Part shown: piece after piece, positions 1 through 7,979 of the stretch | Layout of the letters: every line of letters begins with the position of its first letter | How positions within the stretch are numbered: position 1 is the first letter of the stretch | DNA from: Saccharicrinis sp963677245 | Lineage (GTDB): Bacteria > Bacteroidota > Bacteroidia > Bacteroidales > Marinilabiliaceae | Length of the DNA stretch: 64,000 nucleotides | Direction: 5' to 3' | Assembly: GCA_963677245.1 (NCBI GenBank) | Contig: OY781921.1 | Location: 3,596,001-3,660,000 of the forward strand | The notes under the pieces: model-generated | What the model saw: only the letters and a program-made list of their open reading frames with translations | Told to the model about the DNA's origin: nothing | Database searches by the model: none | Made by a program: the position numbers and the translations under genes

Positions 1-11
1 GGTTGTACATA

Positions 12-149
12 TTATTGTAGTATACCGGATTCATTTGTTTCTTGTTGGCATAAAGCCATTAATTTTCTTACCTCTTGTACTTCGTTTTCATACTCCCAGT
101 AATCGGGGTGCTGCACAAGATACTCTTCTAACAATTGCTTTGCGTTCAT
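12..149 (-). CDS. small hypothetical protein (45 aa)
   Basis: A complete short ORF starts with ATG at 149 and stops with TAA at 12-14. The product is acidic and rich in Glu, Gln and Leu, begins MNAKQLLEEYLVQHP and is probably largely helical. It has no membrane segment or signal peptide. The 165-bp gap to the next gene downstream of its start holds nothing else recognisable. I do not recognise the family. The composition looks protein-like, but at this length a chance ORF cannot be excluded. Confidence 0.45.
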   Translation of the reverse strand: MNAKQLLEEYLVQHPDYWEYENEVQEVRKLMALCQQETNESGILQ

Positions 150-314
150 AGCTCTAAATTTTAATGTTAGTAATGCAACTTATTAATACAAAAGTAAAGA
201 GATATGATACCTTGTGGATTAAGAATATCCTATATTGATGTTATTTTTATGTTAGGAATCTGAGGCATTTTAATATTAATGTAAAGGGCTATCATTTAGT
301 TAGTATTAAATTTG

Positions 315-1202
315 TCAGTTAACATCTACATCAAGTTCATAAACAAACCAGGTACCACCCTCATTAACTTCGCGGAAATCGATATTCTTTACTGTTTTTT
401 TAATAGGAGGAAAAAACAAACTATATTCCATCTCTCCGTTCTGAGTTTGACTACGCCTGATTGTTTCATCTAATTTTGTTCCTTTAGCACTCGTAACATA
501 CAAGTTTTCGCCTCCATTACTATCTCTAATACATGATTTAGAAGGGATATAAACCGTACCACTATTGTATACTTTAAAATGAAGAATCGTTGCAGTATCA
601 CATAATTCAATTTTGGTGATATGAAATCCTCCGCCGGACGATGCCGTAAATCCGGGTTCCTCAACATATCGACAATTTCCATTTTTACCTTTTCGTGCTG
701 ATTTTACCGTTTTATCGACACCTATATCTGAAGCTACATTAATTTCAAAAAAGTGCCAGAAATTACCATCCTTTCCTGATCTGAAATTAATAGAACTGAC
801 CTCTCTCTCTATTTTTGGAAAATAGAGTTTAACTCTATTCATTGATTCGCTAACATTATTATATTGTTTATCGAGAAGAAGTTCTTCACTTGAATATCCT
901 ATAATATGATTCGAAACACCATAAGATAAACCCTCTGCCTTTTGAATATAAAGAGAATTTCCCCCCTCGCTGTTTTCAATATAAGTTTTAGATGATAAAT
1001 AAACCGAAGTTTGTGCTGAGCCTTCCAAATTAAAGCACAGAATGGTATTATTTTCAGTTATTTCTACAGAGTATAAACTGGCGGTTTCTGCATTTTTTGC
1101 TCTATAATGAGGATCCATAAAAAACTGCGCAGTTAAAGCTACTGGCAACATACACATCATCATCATCCATATTCTAATGGAATTTAATTGTAATACTTTC
1201 AT
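315..1202 (-). CDS. secreted protein with two tandem copies of one beta-type domain
   Basis: The 295-residue product has an N-terminal signal peptide with a hydrophobic stretch rich in Met and Leu ending near LTAQFF. The rest is an internal duplication: about residues 38-160 and 185-295 align end to end. Shared landmarks are TILCF versus TILHF, an SK-x-x-I segment followed by GG and LY, YFPKI versus FFPPI, and INFR versus IDFRE close to an aromatic-rich end. From memory the domain resembles a beta-sandwich module found before redox domains in Bacteroides secreted proteins, but no redox domain is present here. It lies 17 bp downstream of the anti-sigma-like gene and is probably in its operon, so it may be a target or sensory partner of that system. 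Specific function unknown. Confidence 0.75.
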   Translation of the reverse strand: MKVLQLNSIRIWMMMMCMLPVALTAQFFMDPHYRAKNAETASLYSVEITENNTILCFNLEGSAQTSVYLSSKTYIENSEGGNSLYIQKAEGLSYGVSNHIIGYSSEELLLDKQYNNVSESMNRVKLYFPKIEREVSSINFRSGKDGNFWHFFEINVASDIGVDKTVKSARKGKNGNCRYVEEPGFTASSGGGFHITKIELCDTATILHFKVYNSGTVYIPSKSCIRDSNGGENLYVTSAKGTKLDETIRRSQTQNGEMEYSLFFPPIKKTVKNIDFREVNEGGTWFVYELDVDVN

Positions 1203-1219
1203 AATTATAAAGTTTAAAG

Positions 1220-1801
1220 TTAATTATATTCTACAGTGAAAGACCATGGTGTTTTTCTACCTTTTAAAGCACGTCCGCACTCAATTTTAATACTAGCGAT
1301 ATCTTCTCCAATTTTCGCCAAATCAATTATTTCATCGCCTATCGAAATGCCTCTTTCGGTTTTAGTTATTTGTTCGTCATCTTCTGTTATTTGTGGCATT
1401 CGATCTACAAAAACTTCTTTTTCTTTATAAACAATTCGGGTTTTGTAAACAGTGTCAATTCGCGGTGCTTGGTTTTGTAATAAGGTTAAAGCGTCAGCTA
1501 CATCAATATATTTTCCTTGTAGGTTTGTTTTTGTAAGCTCCAATTGCTCTATTTCATTTTTAAGTTGGGTAATCTGTTTATTTTTCGATAATATGACCAC
1601 ATAACTATATGCAGCAATAAGCAATATCATCGAAGCTGCTGCATATGCCCAGGGAGCAATACTTCGTTTTTTATGTGGCGTGTTCAATTGTACTTTTTTC
1701 CATACCTTATTTTGTACGCTTTTATCAACATTACCTAATGATTGACTCTCCTGTGTTCGGGAAAACTCATTAAACTGTTTTTCTAAATCTGATAGTTTCA
1801 T
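1220..1801 (-). CDS. putative membrane-bound anti-sigma factor
   Basis: About 193 residues from the ATG at 1801 (a GTG three codons earlier at 1810 is possible). A soluble basic N-terminal part of about 50 residues is followed by one transmembrane segment (around AYAAASMILLIAAYSYVVIL), then a predicted coiled coil (KNEIEQLELTKTNL) and an acidic extracytoplasmic tail. This topology and the overlap with the preceding ECF sigma gene (about 32 bp) are typical of an anti-sigma factor that holds its sigma at the membrane. A recognisable zinc-finger anti-sigma motif is absent, so the function rests on topology and context. The downstream secreted duplicated-domain protein may be part of the same signalling unit. 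Confidence 0.65.
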   Translation of the reverse strand: MKLSDLEKQFNEFSRTQESQSLGNVDKSVQNKVWKKVQLNTPHKKRSIAPWAYAAASMILLIAAYSYVVILSKNKQITQLKNEIEQLELTKTNLQGKYIDVADALTLLQNQAPRIDTVYKTRIVYKEKEVFVDRMPQITEDDEQITKTERGISIGDEIIDLAKIGEDIASIKIECGRALKGRKTPWSFTVEYN

Positions 1802-2324
1802 GCTGCTCACAATTACTAAGTTTTTTTACAATCAGGCCACGCGCCTTAAATAGCTGACTTTTGGAAGTAGAAATGCTGATATTCAGTTTTTCAGCTATTT
1901 CCTTATGCGTAAATTCTTCCACCACATACATCAGAAATACAATACGATATCCATCAGGAAGGGTATTAACGACGGATAGAAAATATTCCATATCAATACC
2001 TCCACCTAAATCATGGGTAAATTCCATATCCACCTCTTCCAATATGTCGTTAAATTCCATCTTCTTTCTTTTATTCAACAATCTTATTGATTCATTGATA
2101 ACGATGGTTTTGATCCATTTTCTCAAACTGCCTTCACCTTGATAATTAAAGTTCTGCTGATTTTTAAAGATCCTGACAAAAGCTTCACTCAAAGCATCTT
2201 CAGCATCTTCATTAATTTTAAGGTAACGAATAGCCACTACCAACATAGGTGCATAATACCGTTCAAATAGTATTCTTTGTCCTTTAGGAGTATGCTGTAT
2301 TTTGGCTAATTGTTTTTCTTTCAA
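1770..2324 (-). CDS. ECF-type RNA polymerase sigma factor
   Basis: This 184-residue protein has the two-domain layout of ECF sigma factors. Region 2 spans roughly residues 15-85 (FERYYAPMLVVAIRYL, then an EDAEDALSEAFVRIFKN segment for core and -10 binding). Region 4 spans roughly 120-175 with a helix-turn-helix (FTHKEIAEKLNISISTSKS). It is first in a leftward operon and its 3' end overlaps the start of the anti-sigma-like gene, which suggests translational coupling. It would redirect RNA polymerase to a small regulon in response to an envelope signal. The 203-bp gap upstream, shared with the rightward acetyltransferase gene, should contain its promoter. The sigma assignment is firm; the regulon is unknown. 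Confidence 0.9.
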   Translation of the reverse strand: MKEKQLAKIQHTPKGQRILFERYYAPMLVVAIRYLKINEDAEDALSEAFVRIFKNQQNFNYQGEGSLRKWIKTIVINESIRLLNKRKKMEFNDILEEVDMEFTHDLGGGIDMEYFLSVVNTLPDGYRIVFLMYVVEEFTHKEIAEKLNISISTSKSQLFKARGLIVKKLSNCEQHETIRFRKTV

Positions 2325-2527
2325 TGTTAAAGATTTGTGCTTTTATATATGGTAACCCGGAAATAAGAGACGAGGTTGCCTAAGGTTATCATTTTTTTTG
2401 TAAGAATGAAGAATATGATAATTAATAAGAATGCTTAGAGTATACATATACATCATTTTATTGCAAAATAGTCTACATAATAACTTTAGATGTTTATATT
2501 TATTCGATAACTTAATTTGCCGAGTGA

Positions 2528-3016
2528 ATGAACCACAATTTTACCCTTAAAGAATATTCAAAAGAAGATATCCAAGCCGTAACGGAAATTTTCAATTACT
2601 ACATTACCCATAGCTATGCAGCCTATCCCGAGGAGCTTTTCTCACCCGAATTTGTAGAACAAATGCTAGATAGTGAGTTGCCGAAGTTTGTAGTAAGTGA
2701 TGATGGTAAAGTAATAGGATTTGCAATGGCCTATAAATATCATCCGGCCAAAGTTTTCGATAGAACAACCAAATTCGCCTATTTTATAATGCCGGAATAT
2801 ACGCACAAGGGTTTAGGAAAAATGTTACTTCAGCAACTGGAATTAGCTTGCAGAAGCATTTCCATAGAAACAGTGCTCGTTCATATTTCATCTTTAAATA
2901 AGCCAAGTATTCAATTTCACTTGAAGAATGGTTTTAAAGAATGTGGTCGTTTTAAAAAGGTGGGTAAGAAGTTTGGGAAGGACTTTGACGATGTTTGGAT
3001 GCAAAAAATGCTTTAG
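2528..3016 (+). CDS. GNAT-family N-acetyltransferase
   Basis: A 162-residue single GNAT domain that transfers an acetyl group from acetyl-CoA to an amine. The acetyl-CoA pyrophosphate loop is THKGLGKMLL near residues 97-106. It is preceded by the usual beta strand (KFAYFIMPEY) and followed by NKPSIQFHLKNGFKECGRF, a hallmark of the phosphinothricin/methionine-sulfoximine acetyltransferase (Pat/MnaT) branch. The substrate cannot be read from sequence: amino-acid analogues or small amines are possible. It stands alone, divergent from the sigma operon and about 100 bp before a membrane gene. Confidence 0.85.
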   Translation: MNHNFTLKEYSKEDIQAVTEIFNYYITHSYAAYPEELFSPEFVEQMLDSELPKFVVSDDGKVIGFAMAYKYHPAKVFDRTTKFAYFIMPEYTHKGLGKMLLQQLELACRSISIETVLVHISSLNKPSIQFHLKNGFKECGRFKKVGKKFGKDFDDVWMQKML

Positions 3017-3115
3017 AATAAGTTGGTACTAATCCGGGTATGCTAGATAAGGCTAATACCAAACATTTCATACACTTATGTGTTCTTTATCTATTGAAAC
3101 CTAAAAGCCATCCAA

Positions 3116-3724
3116 ATGAATGCTAGACAATTATCCCTGATTGCCGGAATCAGTTACCTGATTATATTTTTTGCCGCCATATTTGCCAATTTCATGGTGA
3201 TTGAGTCTATACTCAAAAATCCGCTCGAAACCATACAACAGCATCATCAGATGGTTAGGTTTGGGATTATGGCCTTTCTTATCACTGCTGTTTTTGATGT
3301 TGTAGTAGCCTGGGCATTGTACGAATTGTATAAAACACATGCTTTGTCTGGACTAAGTGCTGTATTTAGAATAATACATGCCACCGTTATGGGCGTAGCT
3401 GTTTTTGCACTTCCGGTAGCTTTAGAAGCAACCACACCGGAATCCATCCTGCATCAAATCGATATCTTCAATATAATCTGGCTTATTGGATTGTTTTTCT
3501 TTGGGATTCACCTGATTATGCTTAGCCGAATTATAAAAAAGCCAGCTTTTATTATGCTTTTTTTATTGTTGGCAGGTGTCATGTATATGATCGATACGGC
3601 TGCACATTTTTTAATGGCCAACTACGAAGATTACAGTTCTGTGTTTTTAGCTTTGGTAGCCATACCAAGTATATTTGGGGAGATGGCGTTTTTTATTTGG
3701 TTGTTGGTAAAGGGAGGAAAGTAA
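3116..3724 (+). CDS. DUF4386 family membrane protein
   Basis: A 202-residue integral membrane protein with about six transmembrane helices, starting within LSLIAGISYLIIFFAAIFANF and ending with MAFFIWLLVKGGK. The opening ARQLSLIAGISYL and the central RIIHA-x(11)-ALP region match what I recall of DUF4386 proteins, which are predicted membrane proteins of unknown function. No charged channel motif or catalytic motif is visible. It is flanked by the acetyltransferase and a DUF6090 gene, with no tight spacing to either, so it is probably transcribed on its own. Confidence 0.7.
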   Translation: MNARQLSLIAGISYLIIFFAAIFANFMVIESILKNPLETIQQHHQMVRFGIMAFLITAVFDVVVAWALYELYKTHALSGLSAVFRIIHATVMGVAVFALPVALEATTPESILHQIDIFNIIWLIGLFFFGIHLIMLSRIIKKPAFIMLFLLLAGVMYMIDTAAHFLMANYEDYSSVFLALVAIPSIFGEMAFFIWLLVKGGK

Positions 3725-3743
3725 TACTTAGAAATCAAACTAC

Positions 3744-4518
3744 ATGTTATCATTCTTTCGAAAGATCAGACAATCATTATTAACCGGGAACAGGTTTAGT
3801 AGGTATTATACTGTATGCTTTGGGTGAAATTGTATTGGTCGTAGCTGGTATCTTAATAGCCCTTTCGATAAATAACATGAACCAGAATAGAATCAATCAA
3901 AAGAATGAGCAAATCTATTTATTGGGATTAAAACAAGAGTTTAGCATTAGTAAAAACAAACTGAAGGAACTAATTCATGTCAATGAGCATAACTATAACG
4001 GGGCGATAAAAATTCTGGAGCAAATCGCACATAAAAAGCCACATATAGAAGAAAAGGATTTTTTGAATCTTCTTTTTGATACCTTTTCATCGGATGTGGC
4101 ATTTAATCCGAATAACTCTCTTTTAATTGAAATTATTAGCTCCGGTAATCTGAAAAATATATCCAATCCAACGCTTCGTATTCAGCTGACCAGTTGGATT
4201 TCTACCCTGGAGGATATTTCGAGACAGGAAAAAGATCTGGAAAAGCAAAGGGAATATGTGCTTAACCTACTTCGATCGAATAAATACAGTCTTGGTACTA
4301 TTTTTAAACAAGCTAGTGTGTATGATGCCTTGCATTTACCTCCAACCGCAGTAAACACAAGCAACCTAAATCTGTTGGAGTCAACTGAATTTAAAAATAA
4401 CCTTCTCATGTTTGTGTTAGCCAGTCATGCCACTGAGGAAGCACATTATTTGCCTTTGATGCAAGATTTAATGGGTATATTGGAAATAATAGAACAGGAA
4501 ATTGATTCAACTAATTAA
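3744..4518 (+). pseudogene. DUF6090-like membrane protein, interrupted by an apparent +1 frameshift
   Basis: The natural start seems to be the ATG at 3744: it gives the family-typical opening MLSFFRKIRQSLLTGNRFSR, but this frame runs into TGA just after position 3822. The family sequence continues one frame over, as LYALGEIVLVVAGILIALSINN from about 3811 to the stop at 4518. Removing one T from the TATTATA at 3804-3810 joins the two frames into RYILYALGEI, exactly the expected family pattern. After one membrane helix comes a helical region of about 200 residues. The gene is therefore either a recent frameshift pseudogene, a sequencing error, or (less likely) restarted at TTG 3820. Function of the family is unknown. 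Confidence 0.7.
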
Positions 4519-4519
4519 G

Positions 4520-4888
4520 TAAGCCTTCAAAGTTAGCCAGAAATATACTACTCAAACAACCTGAGCACACTGCTCAGACTATCTGTAGTACCCGTGTCAG
4601 ATAACCATGAGGTACTGGATCAAACAACCATGAGGTATTGGGTCAAACAATCATGAGGTACAGGGTCAAACAATTATGAGGGTACGGATCAAACAACCGT
4701 AAGGGTACGGATCAGATAATCGCGAATATACAAATCAGAAAATAAGGATTCACCTCTTCTACTATTAGGGATAGTTATCCTTAATAGTTAGGGATGCATA
4801 TACCTAATGGTCAGGGATATTTATTACTAACAACCATGGATAGTAATTCACTAATTATATATAGGTGCCTAAAGAATGCTTCCAGAAG
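4520..4888. repeat. degenerate tandem repeat array, 23-bp period
   Basis: Directly after the DUF6090 reading frame the DNA is periodic at 23 bp. The core CATGAGG and its variants fall at 4560, 4583, 4606, 4629, 4652, 4675, 4698 and 4721, each exactly 23 bp apart. The best-preserved units (4613-4682) read about TA-CNGG-GTCAAACAA-TCATGAGG. From about 4762 a second subfamily with core AGGGAT (GGGAT starts at 4768, 4791 and 4814, then GGAT at 4838) keeps the same phase within 1-2 bases. About fifteen units can be traced. The period is not a multiple of three and stops occur in the frames examined, so it is not a coding repeat. Units differ too much, and have no spacers, for CRISPR. Confidence 0.75.
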
Positions 4889-5073
4889 CCATCATAACCA
4901 TATATATAAACCCGGATATATTAGAATATTGCACAAATAATATATATTTTGGGATCGTAATACTGTTAAACCTAATTTATTGAATAGGATACCCCTTATA
5001 TATGCAAGGATGTTACTGAGTAAAGAGCATCTTATTATCCGGTTCCTTAATTCATTTACAAGTCATTTATTGT

Positions 5074-5784
5074 ATGGATACTGATAAAATTAAAATCAAG
5101 CTAAAGCGCCATATATCACTACTCAAAAAAGAATTTAAACATTTTAAACGTGGGGTAAAGGTTAACTCGCAATGGTATGGCAATGCATACGGAGGTTTTT
5201 TTGCACATCCCGATTCTATTAAGGATACTTCCATTGTTTATTCATTTGGTATAGGCGAGGATATTAGCTTTGACTTATCCTTATATCAGGCGCATAAATG
5301 CCAGGTTTTTTGTTTTGATCCTACACCTAAATCCATTGCCTGGATGAGCAAACAAGAGCTTCCTCAAACCTTTTCGTTTTACGATTACGGCATTAGCAGC
5401 AAAGATGAAAAGGTAGATTTTTACCTGCCTAAAAACCAGGATCACGTTTCGGGAAGTCTTATACAGCATAAAAACATCAATGCAGAAAATAAGGTGGAAG
5501 TGCAGATGAGGACATTGCAAAGTGTGGTGGCTGAATTAGGACATACATATATAGATGTGCTTAAAATGGATGTGGAAGGCGTGGAATATGATGTGGTAGA
5601 AGATGTTTTAAATGCAGAAGTTACCATAGGTCAGATACTTATTGAATTTCACGATCGTTTTTTTGAAGACGGCCTACATAAATCCAGAGAGGTAGTTCAG
5701 AAACTCAATGCCAAAGGCTACCAGGTATTTGCTGTATCCGATTCTTTAGAAGAAGTCTCTTTTATTCATCAATCTTTATTGTAG
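5074..5784 (+). CDS. FkbM family methyltransferase
   Basis: A 236-residue S-adenosylmethionine-dependent methyltransferase of the FkbM type, which usually O-methylates sugars in polysaccharides or natural products. SAM-binding motif I is YSFGIGEDISFDL at about residue 56, the acidic strand is VFCFDPTP, and the FkbM hallmark is YIDVLKMDVEGVEYDVVED near 165-182. The C-terminal ILIEFHDRFF strand is also typical. It has no signal peptide and acts in the cytoplasm. There is no surrounding polysaccharide cluster in the window, so the substrate is open. It follows the 23-bp repeat array and precedes AT-rich orphan genes, in keeping with an accessory region. Confidence 0.85.
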   Translation: MDTDKIKIKLKRHISLLKKEFKHFKRGVKVNSQWYGNAYGGFFAHPDSIKDTSIVYSFGIGEDISFDLSLYQAHKCQVFCFDPTPKSIAWMSKQELPQTFSFYDYGISSKDEKVDFYLPKNQDHVSGSLIQHKNINAENKVEVQMRTLQSVVAELGHTYIDVLKMDVEGVEYDVVEDVLNAEVTIGQILIEFHDRFFEDGLHKSREVVQKLNAKGYQVFAVSDSLEEVSFIHQSLL

Positions 5785-6007
5785 AATTAGATAATTACGA
5801 AAAACACAATGTGTTTTAGGGATTATAGTGGTGCATTCCCTATCCTGAGAATCCGGATTAATTTCTGTTGCTGACTGATGAAATTTTTAGATTGTTTTTA
5901 AGATAAATAAATTACCAATGGTCAGAACCCACAGACTTATTATTCTGATTTATAACTATGGCACAAGTAAAAAATGATTATAATAAATTAATTTAGCTCA
6001 TACTATC

Positions 6008-6478
6008 ATGAAACCATTATCACCTAACAACCGATTCTATAATCTATTGATACCTATCGTATTAATCATGACTTTAATCTCTTTAATATATAGAATACTT
6101 CAAGTTGAGTTTAACTTGCTTTTGTTTTTTGTCTTATTTGGAGGATTGTGCTTTTTGATTTTCTGGCTTTTTAAAGCTCTTGAAAATAAGAACATATTCT
6201 ATGATGATAATTTTATTTATTTGAGAAATCCTAAAACAGAAGAAAAAGTTTCACTTATGAATGTAAGAGAATTAAAACTGACTTTGTCAGACATAAAATT
6301 TATGGGAATAAAATTTTTAGAATATAGAATTGAATATGAGAATGAATTAAATAATCTTGATACTATACATTTTTGGATTACTTTAGGTAGTAACAAGCTA
6401 GATGAATTTGAGAATACCTTAAAAAGTATAAATCCAAATGTAAAAGCAAAACATTGGGCGACATCTTTTGACAGCTAA
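6008..6478 (+). CDS. hypothetical membrane protein
   Basis: This 156-residue protein has two N-terminal transmembrane helices (about residues 13-30 and 36-56, FLLFFVLFGGLCFLIFWLF region) followed by a soluble beta-rich domain of about 95 residues. The arrangement, with short strands such as FIYLRNP and YRIEYE and a C-terminal helix, is reminiscent of bacterial PH-like domains, but I cannot make that assignment firmly. The gene is very AT-rich compared with the methyltransferase before it and is bounded by long untranslated gaps, like its two right-hand neighbours. Function unknown. Confidence 0.65.
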   Translation: MKPLSPNNRFYNLLIPIVLIMTLISLIYRILQVEFNLLLFFVLFGGLCFLIFWLFKALENKNIFYDDNFIYLRNPKTEEKVSLMNVRELKLTLSDIKFMGIKFLEYRIEYENELNNLDTIHFWITLGSNKLDEFENTLKSINPNVKAKHWATSFDS

Positions 6479-6644
6479 TAATAATAACGCAGCACAGCAC
6501 GCAATAAATGTCAGCTGGTTGTATAACGAAATTTAGGAGTTATACTAATTCTAGGCAGTTAGTAGCGGCAACAAGGAATGCAGTTTCTATTGCCAGCCGT
6601 CACTTATCGCAACTGTTGTAAACTATTAAGTGAAAATATACTAA

Positions 6645-7274
6645 ATGAGAGAATTAATTTTATGTGTAGCTATTCTAGTTGCATCAGTTAATATAGCGAC
6701 ATCGCAAACGCAAAGTGAAATTATTATTGGTAATTGGGAAAGGATAGAAAAGAAATTAAATGAGAATTCTGGTTTTCAAATACTCATGGGTGGCAATGAT
6801 TCTCCCAAAAAAGAAATGGAAACATTAATTTGCTTCAAAAAAGATAAAATTGCACATATAAATCAAGGTGTTAAAAATGCATCTGAAAGGAACTGTTATG
6901 CGGGTAAATATAGTTTTACTGACAATGACTTAATTATTGGTACTAGAAGTTATAGAATTATAAAACTTGATAAAGACAGTCTGATTATAAGAGAAAACAA
7001 AGATTGGTTACCAGAGGCTTTTAAATATTTTAGAACCACAAAACTGGTGAAAGAGGTTCTTGAAAACGAAACTATTGAAACAAAATATCCTAATGGAAAT
7101 ATTAAAGAAAAGGGAACTTTTCATTATGGATTTATGCATGGAAAATGGGAAGAATTCTATGAAAGTGGACAAATAAAGTCAGAAAAACATTTTTCTAATG
7201 CGTTTCCTACTGGAATTTGGAAAGAATGGGATGAGGACGGTAATTTGATTAAAGAAGAAAAGATAGGACTTTAG
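6645..7274 (+). CDS. secreted protein with C-terminal MORN/YwqK-like repeats
   Basis: A 209-residue protein with a signal peptide (MRELILCVAILVASVNIATSQ). The middle part begins IGNWERIEKKL, which looks like a lipocalin-like module. The C-terminal 70 residues contain three toxin-antitoxin-YwqK/MORN-type units with the pattern YPNGNIKEKGTF, ESGQIKSEKHF and DEDGNLIKEEK, linked by GFMHGKWEEFY and AFPTGIWKEWD. Such repeats are common in secreted or periplasmic Bacteroidota proteins and do not by themselves imply antitoxin function. The gene is AT-rich and stands alone. The gene fragment at the right edge of the window carries the same repeat type. Confidence 0.7.
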   Translation: MRELILCVAILVASVNIATSQTQSEIIIGNWERIEKKLNENSGFQILMGGNDSPKKEMETLICFKKDKIAHINQGVKNASERNCYAGKYSFTDNDLIIGTRSYRIIKLDKDSLIIRENKDWLPEAFKYFRTTKLVKEVLENETIETKYPNGNIKEKGTFHYGFMHGKWEEFYESGQIKSEKHFSNAFPTGIWKEWDEDGNLIKEEKIGL

Positions 7275-7421
7275 ATAAAAAATAACAGTTTGCAACAGCC
7301 TGTAATAGTTGATTGCCCGCATTGGATCCCTGCGAAGCTTATTGGCAAACCAACTAAGTTGTTTATCAGTGTTTCAACTAATTTTGTGTTGTAATAAAAA
7401 AGTTAATCGGTACAGCAGCTA

Positions 7422-7958
7422 ATGAGAATCGTTTCAAAAATATTAACAGTTCTATGGACTATATTCTGGGGGTATGCAGGAGTCTCAATTTTAATTAAAA
7501 CACCTTATCAAATAAAAAAGGACGAAGAGTTAATTAAAAATGAATTAAACCCTTGTATTAAATTTGTTGAAACATTTAAAAGTAAGAATAATAGATTACC
7601 AAGTTATCGCGAATTCTACACATGGGGAAGTGATTTTTTTAAAGATTATACAAGCGATTTAAAAATAGAGGTTGATTCTTTACTACTAGGAGTGGGAAGG
7701 GTAAAATATATTAGGAGTAATTATGGAATTATTCTTGATGACCTTAGTAAGTTTAAAGAAGCTAATTGGAAAAAAGATTATGCAATTGGAGTATGGCGTG
7801 GGGAGTTGATGGAATATTATTTTTCATGGAATAAAGAATATGATACAAATAATTATTCATGGATTGATGCATTTAAAACATTCATGGCATTAATTGGAGT
7901 AGGTTTATTGCCATTAGTATTTTGGAAGATTTATTTAACAAAACGAAAAAAAACCTAA
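7422..7958 (+). CDS. hypothetical protein with two terminal membrane helices
   Basis: The 178-residue product has a transmembrane helix at each end (about residues 5-25 and 148-170) enclosing a domain of about 120 residues, probably extracytoplasmic. That domain contains FVETFKSKNNRLPSYREF, a pattern (long helix, then N-x-LP-x-x-x-EF) often seen in the membrane-proximal parts of pilin-like or periplasmic Bacteroidota proteins. No enzyme motif is visible and I do not recognise the family. The spacer before it (7275-7421) contains an imperfect inverted repeat (7308-7317 with 7344-7354). The gene ends 21 bp before the 3' end of convergent cls. Confidence 0.65.
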   Translation: MRIVSKILTVLWTIFWGYAGVSILIKTPYQIKKDEELIKNELNPCIKFVETFKSKNNRLPSYREFYTWGSDFFKDYTSDLKIEVDSLLLGVGRVKYIRSNYGIILDDLSKFKEANWKKDYAIGVWRGELMEYYFSWNKEYDTNNYSWIDAFKTFMALIGVGLLPLVFWKIYLTKRKKT

Positions 7959-7979
7959 ATCAAGTTATCTCAAAACACC

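Noticed and set aside
300..2330. Possible toxin-antitoxin or conjugation module at the sigma locus
   Set aside because: Topology and order are explained by ECF sigma, anti-sigma and secreted protein; no toxin or relaxase motif is visible.
3820..4518. TTG-started intact DUF6090 gene
   Set aside because: The conserved N-terminus lies in another frame from ATG 3744; TTG start would lose the family's first segment. Kept as an interrupted gene.
4520..4888. Repeat array considered as CRISPR
   Set aside because: Units follow each other without spacers, differ in most positions and no cas genes are present.
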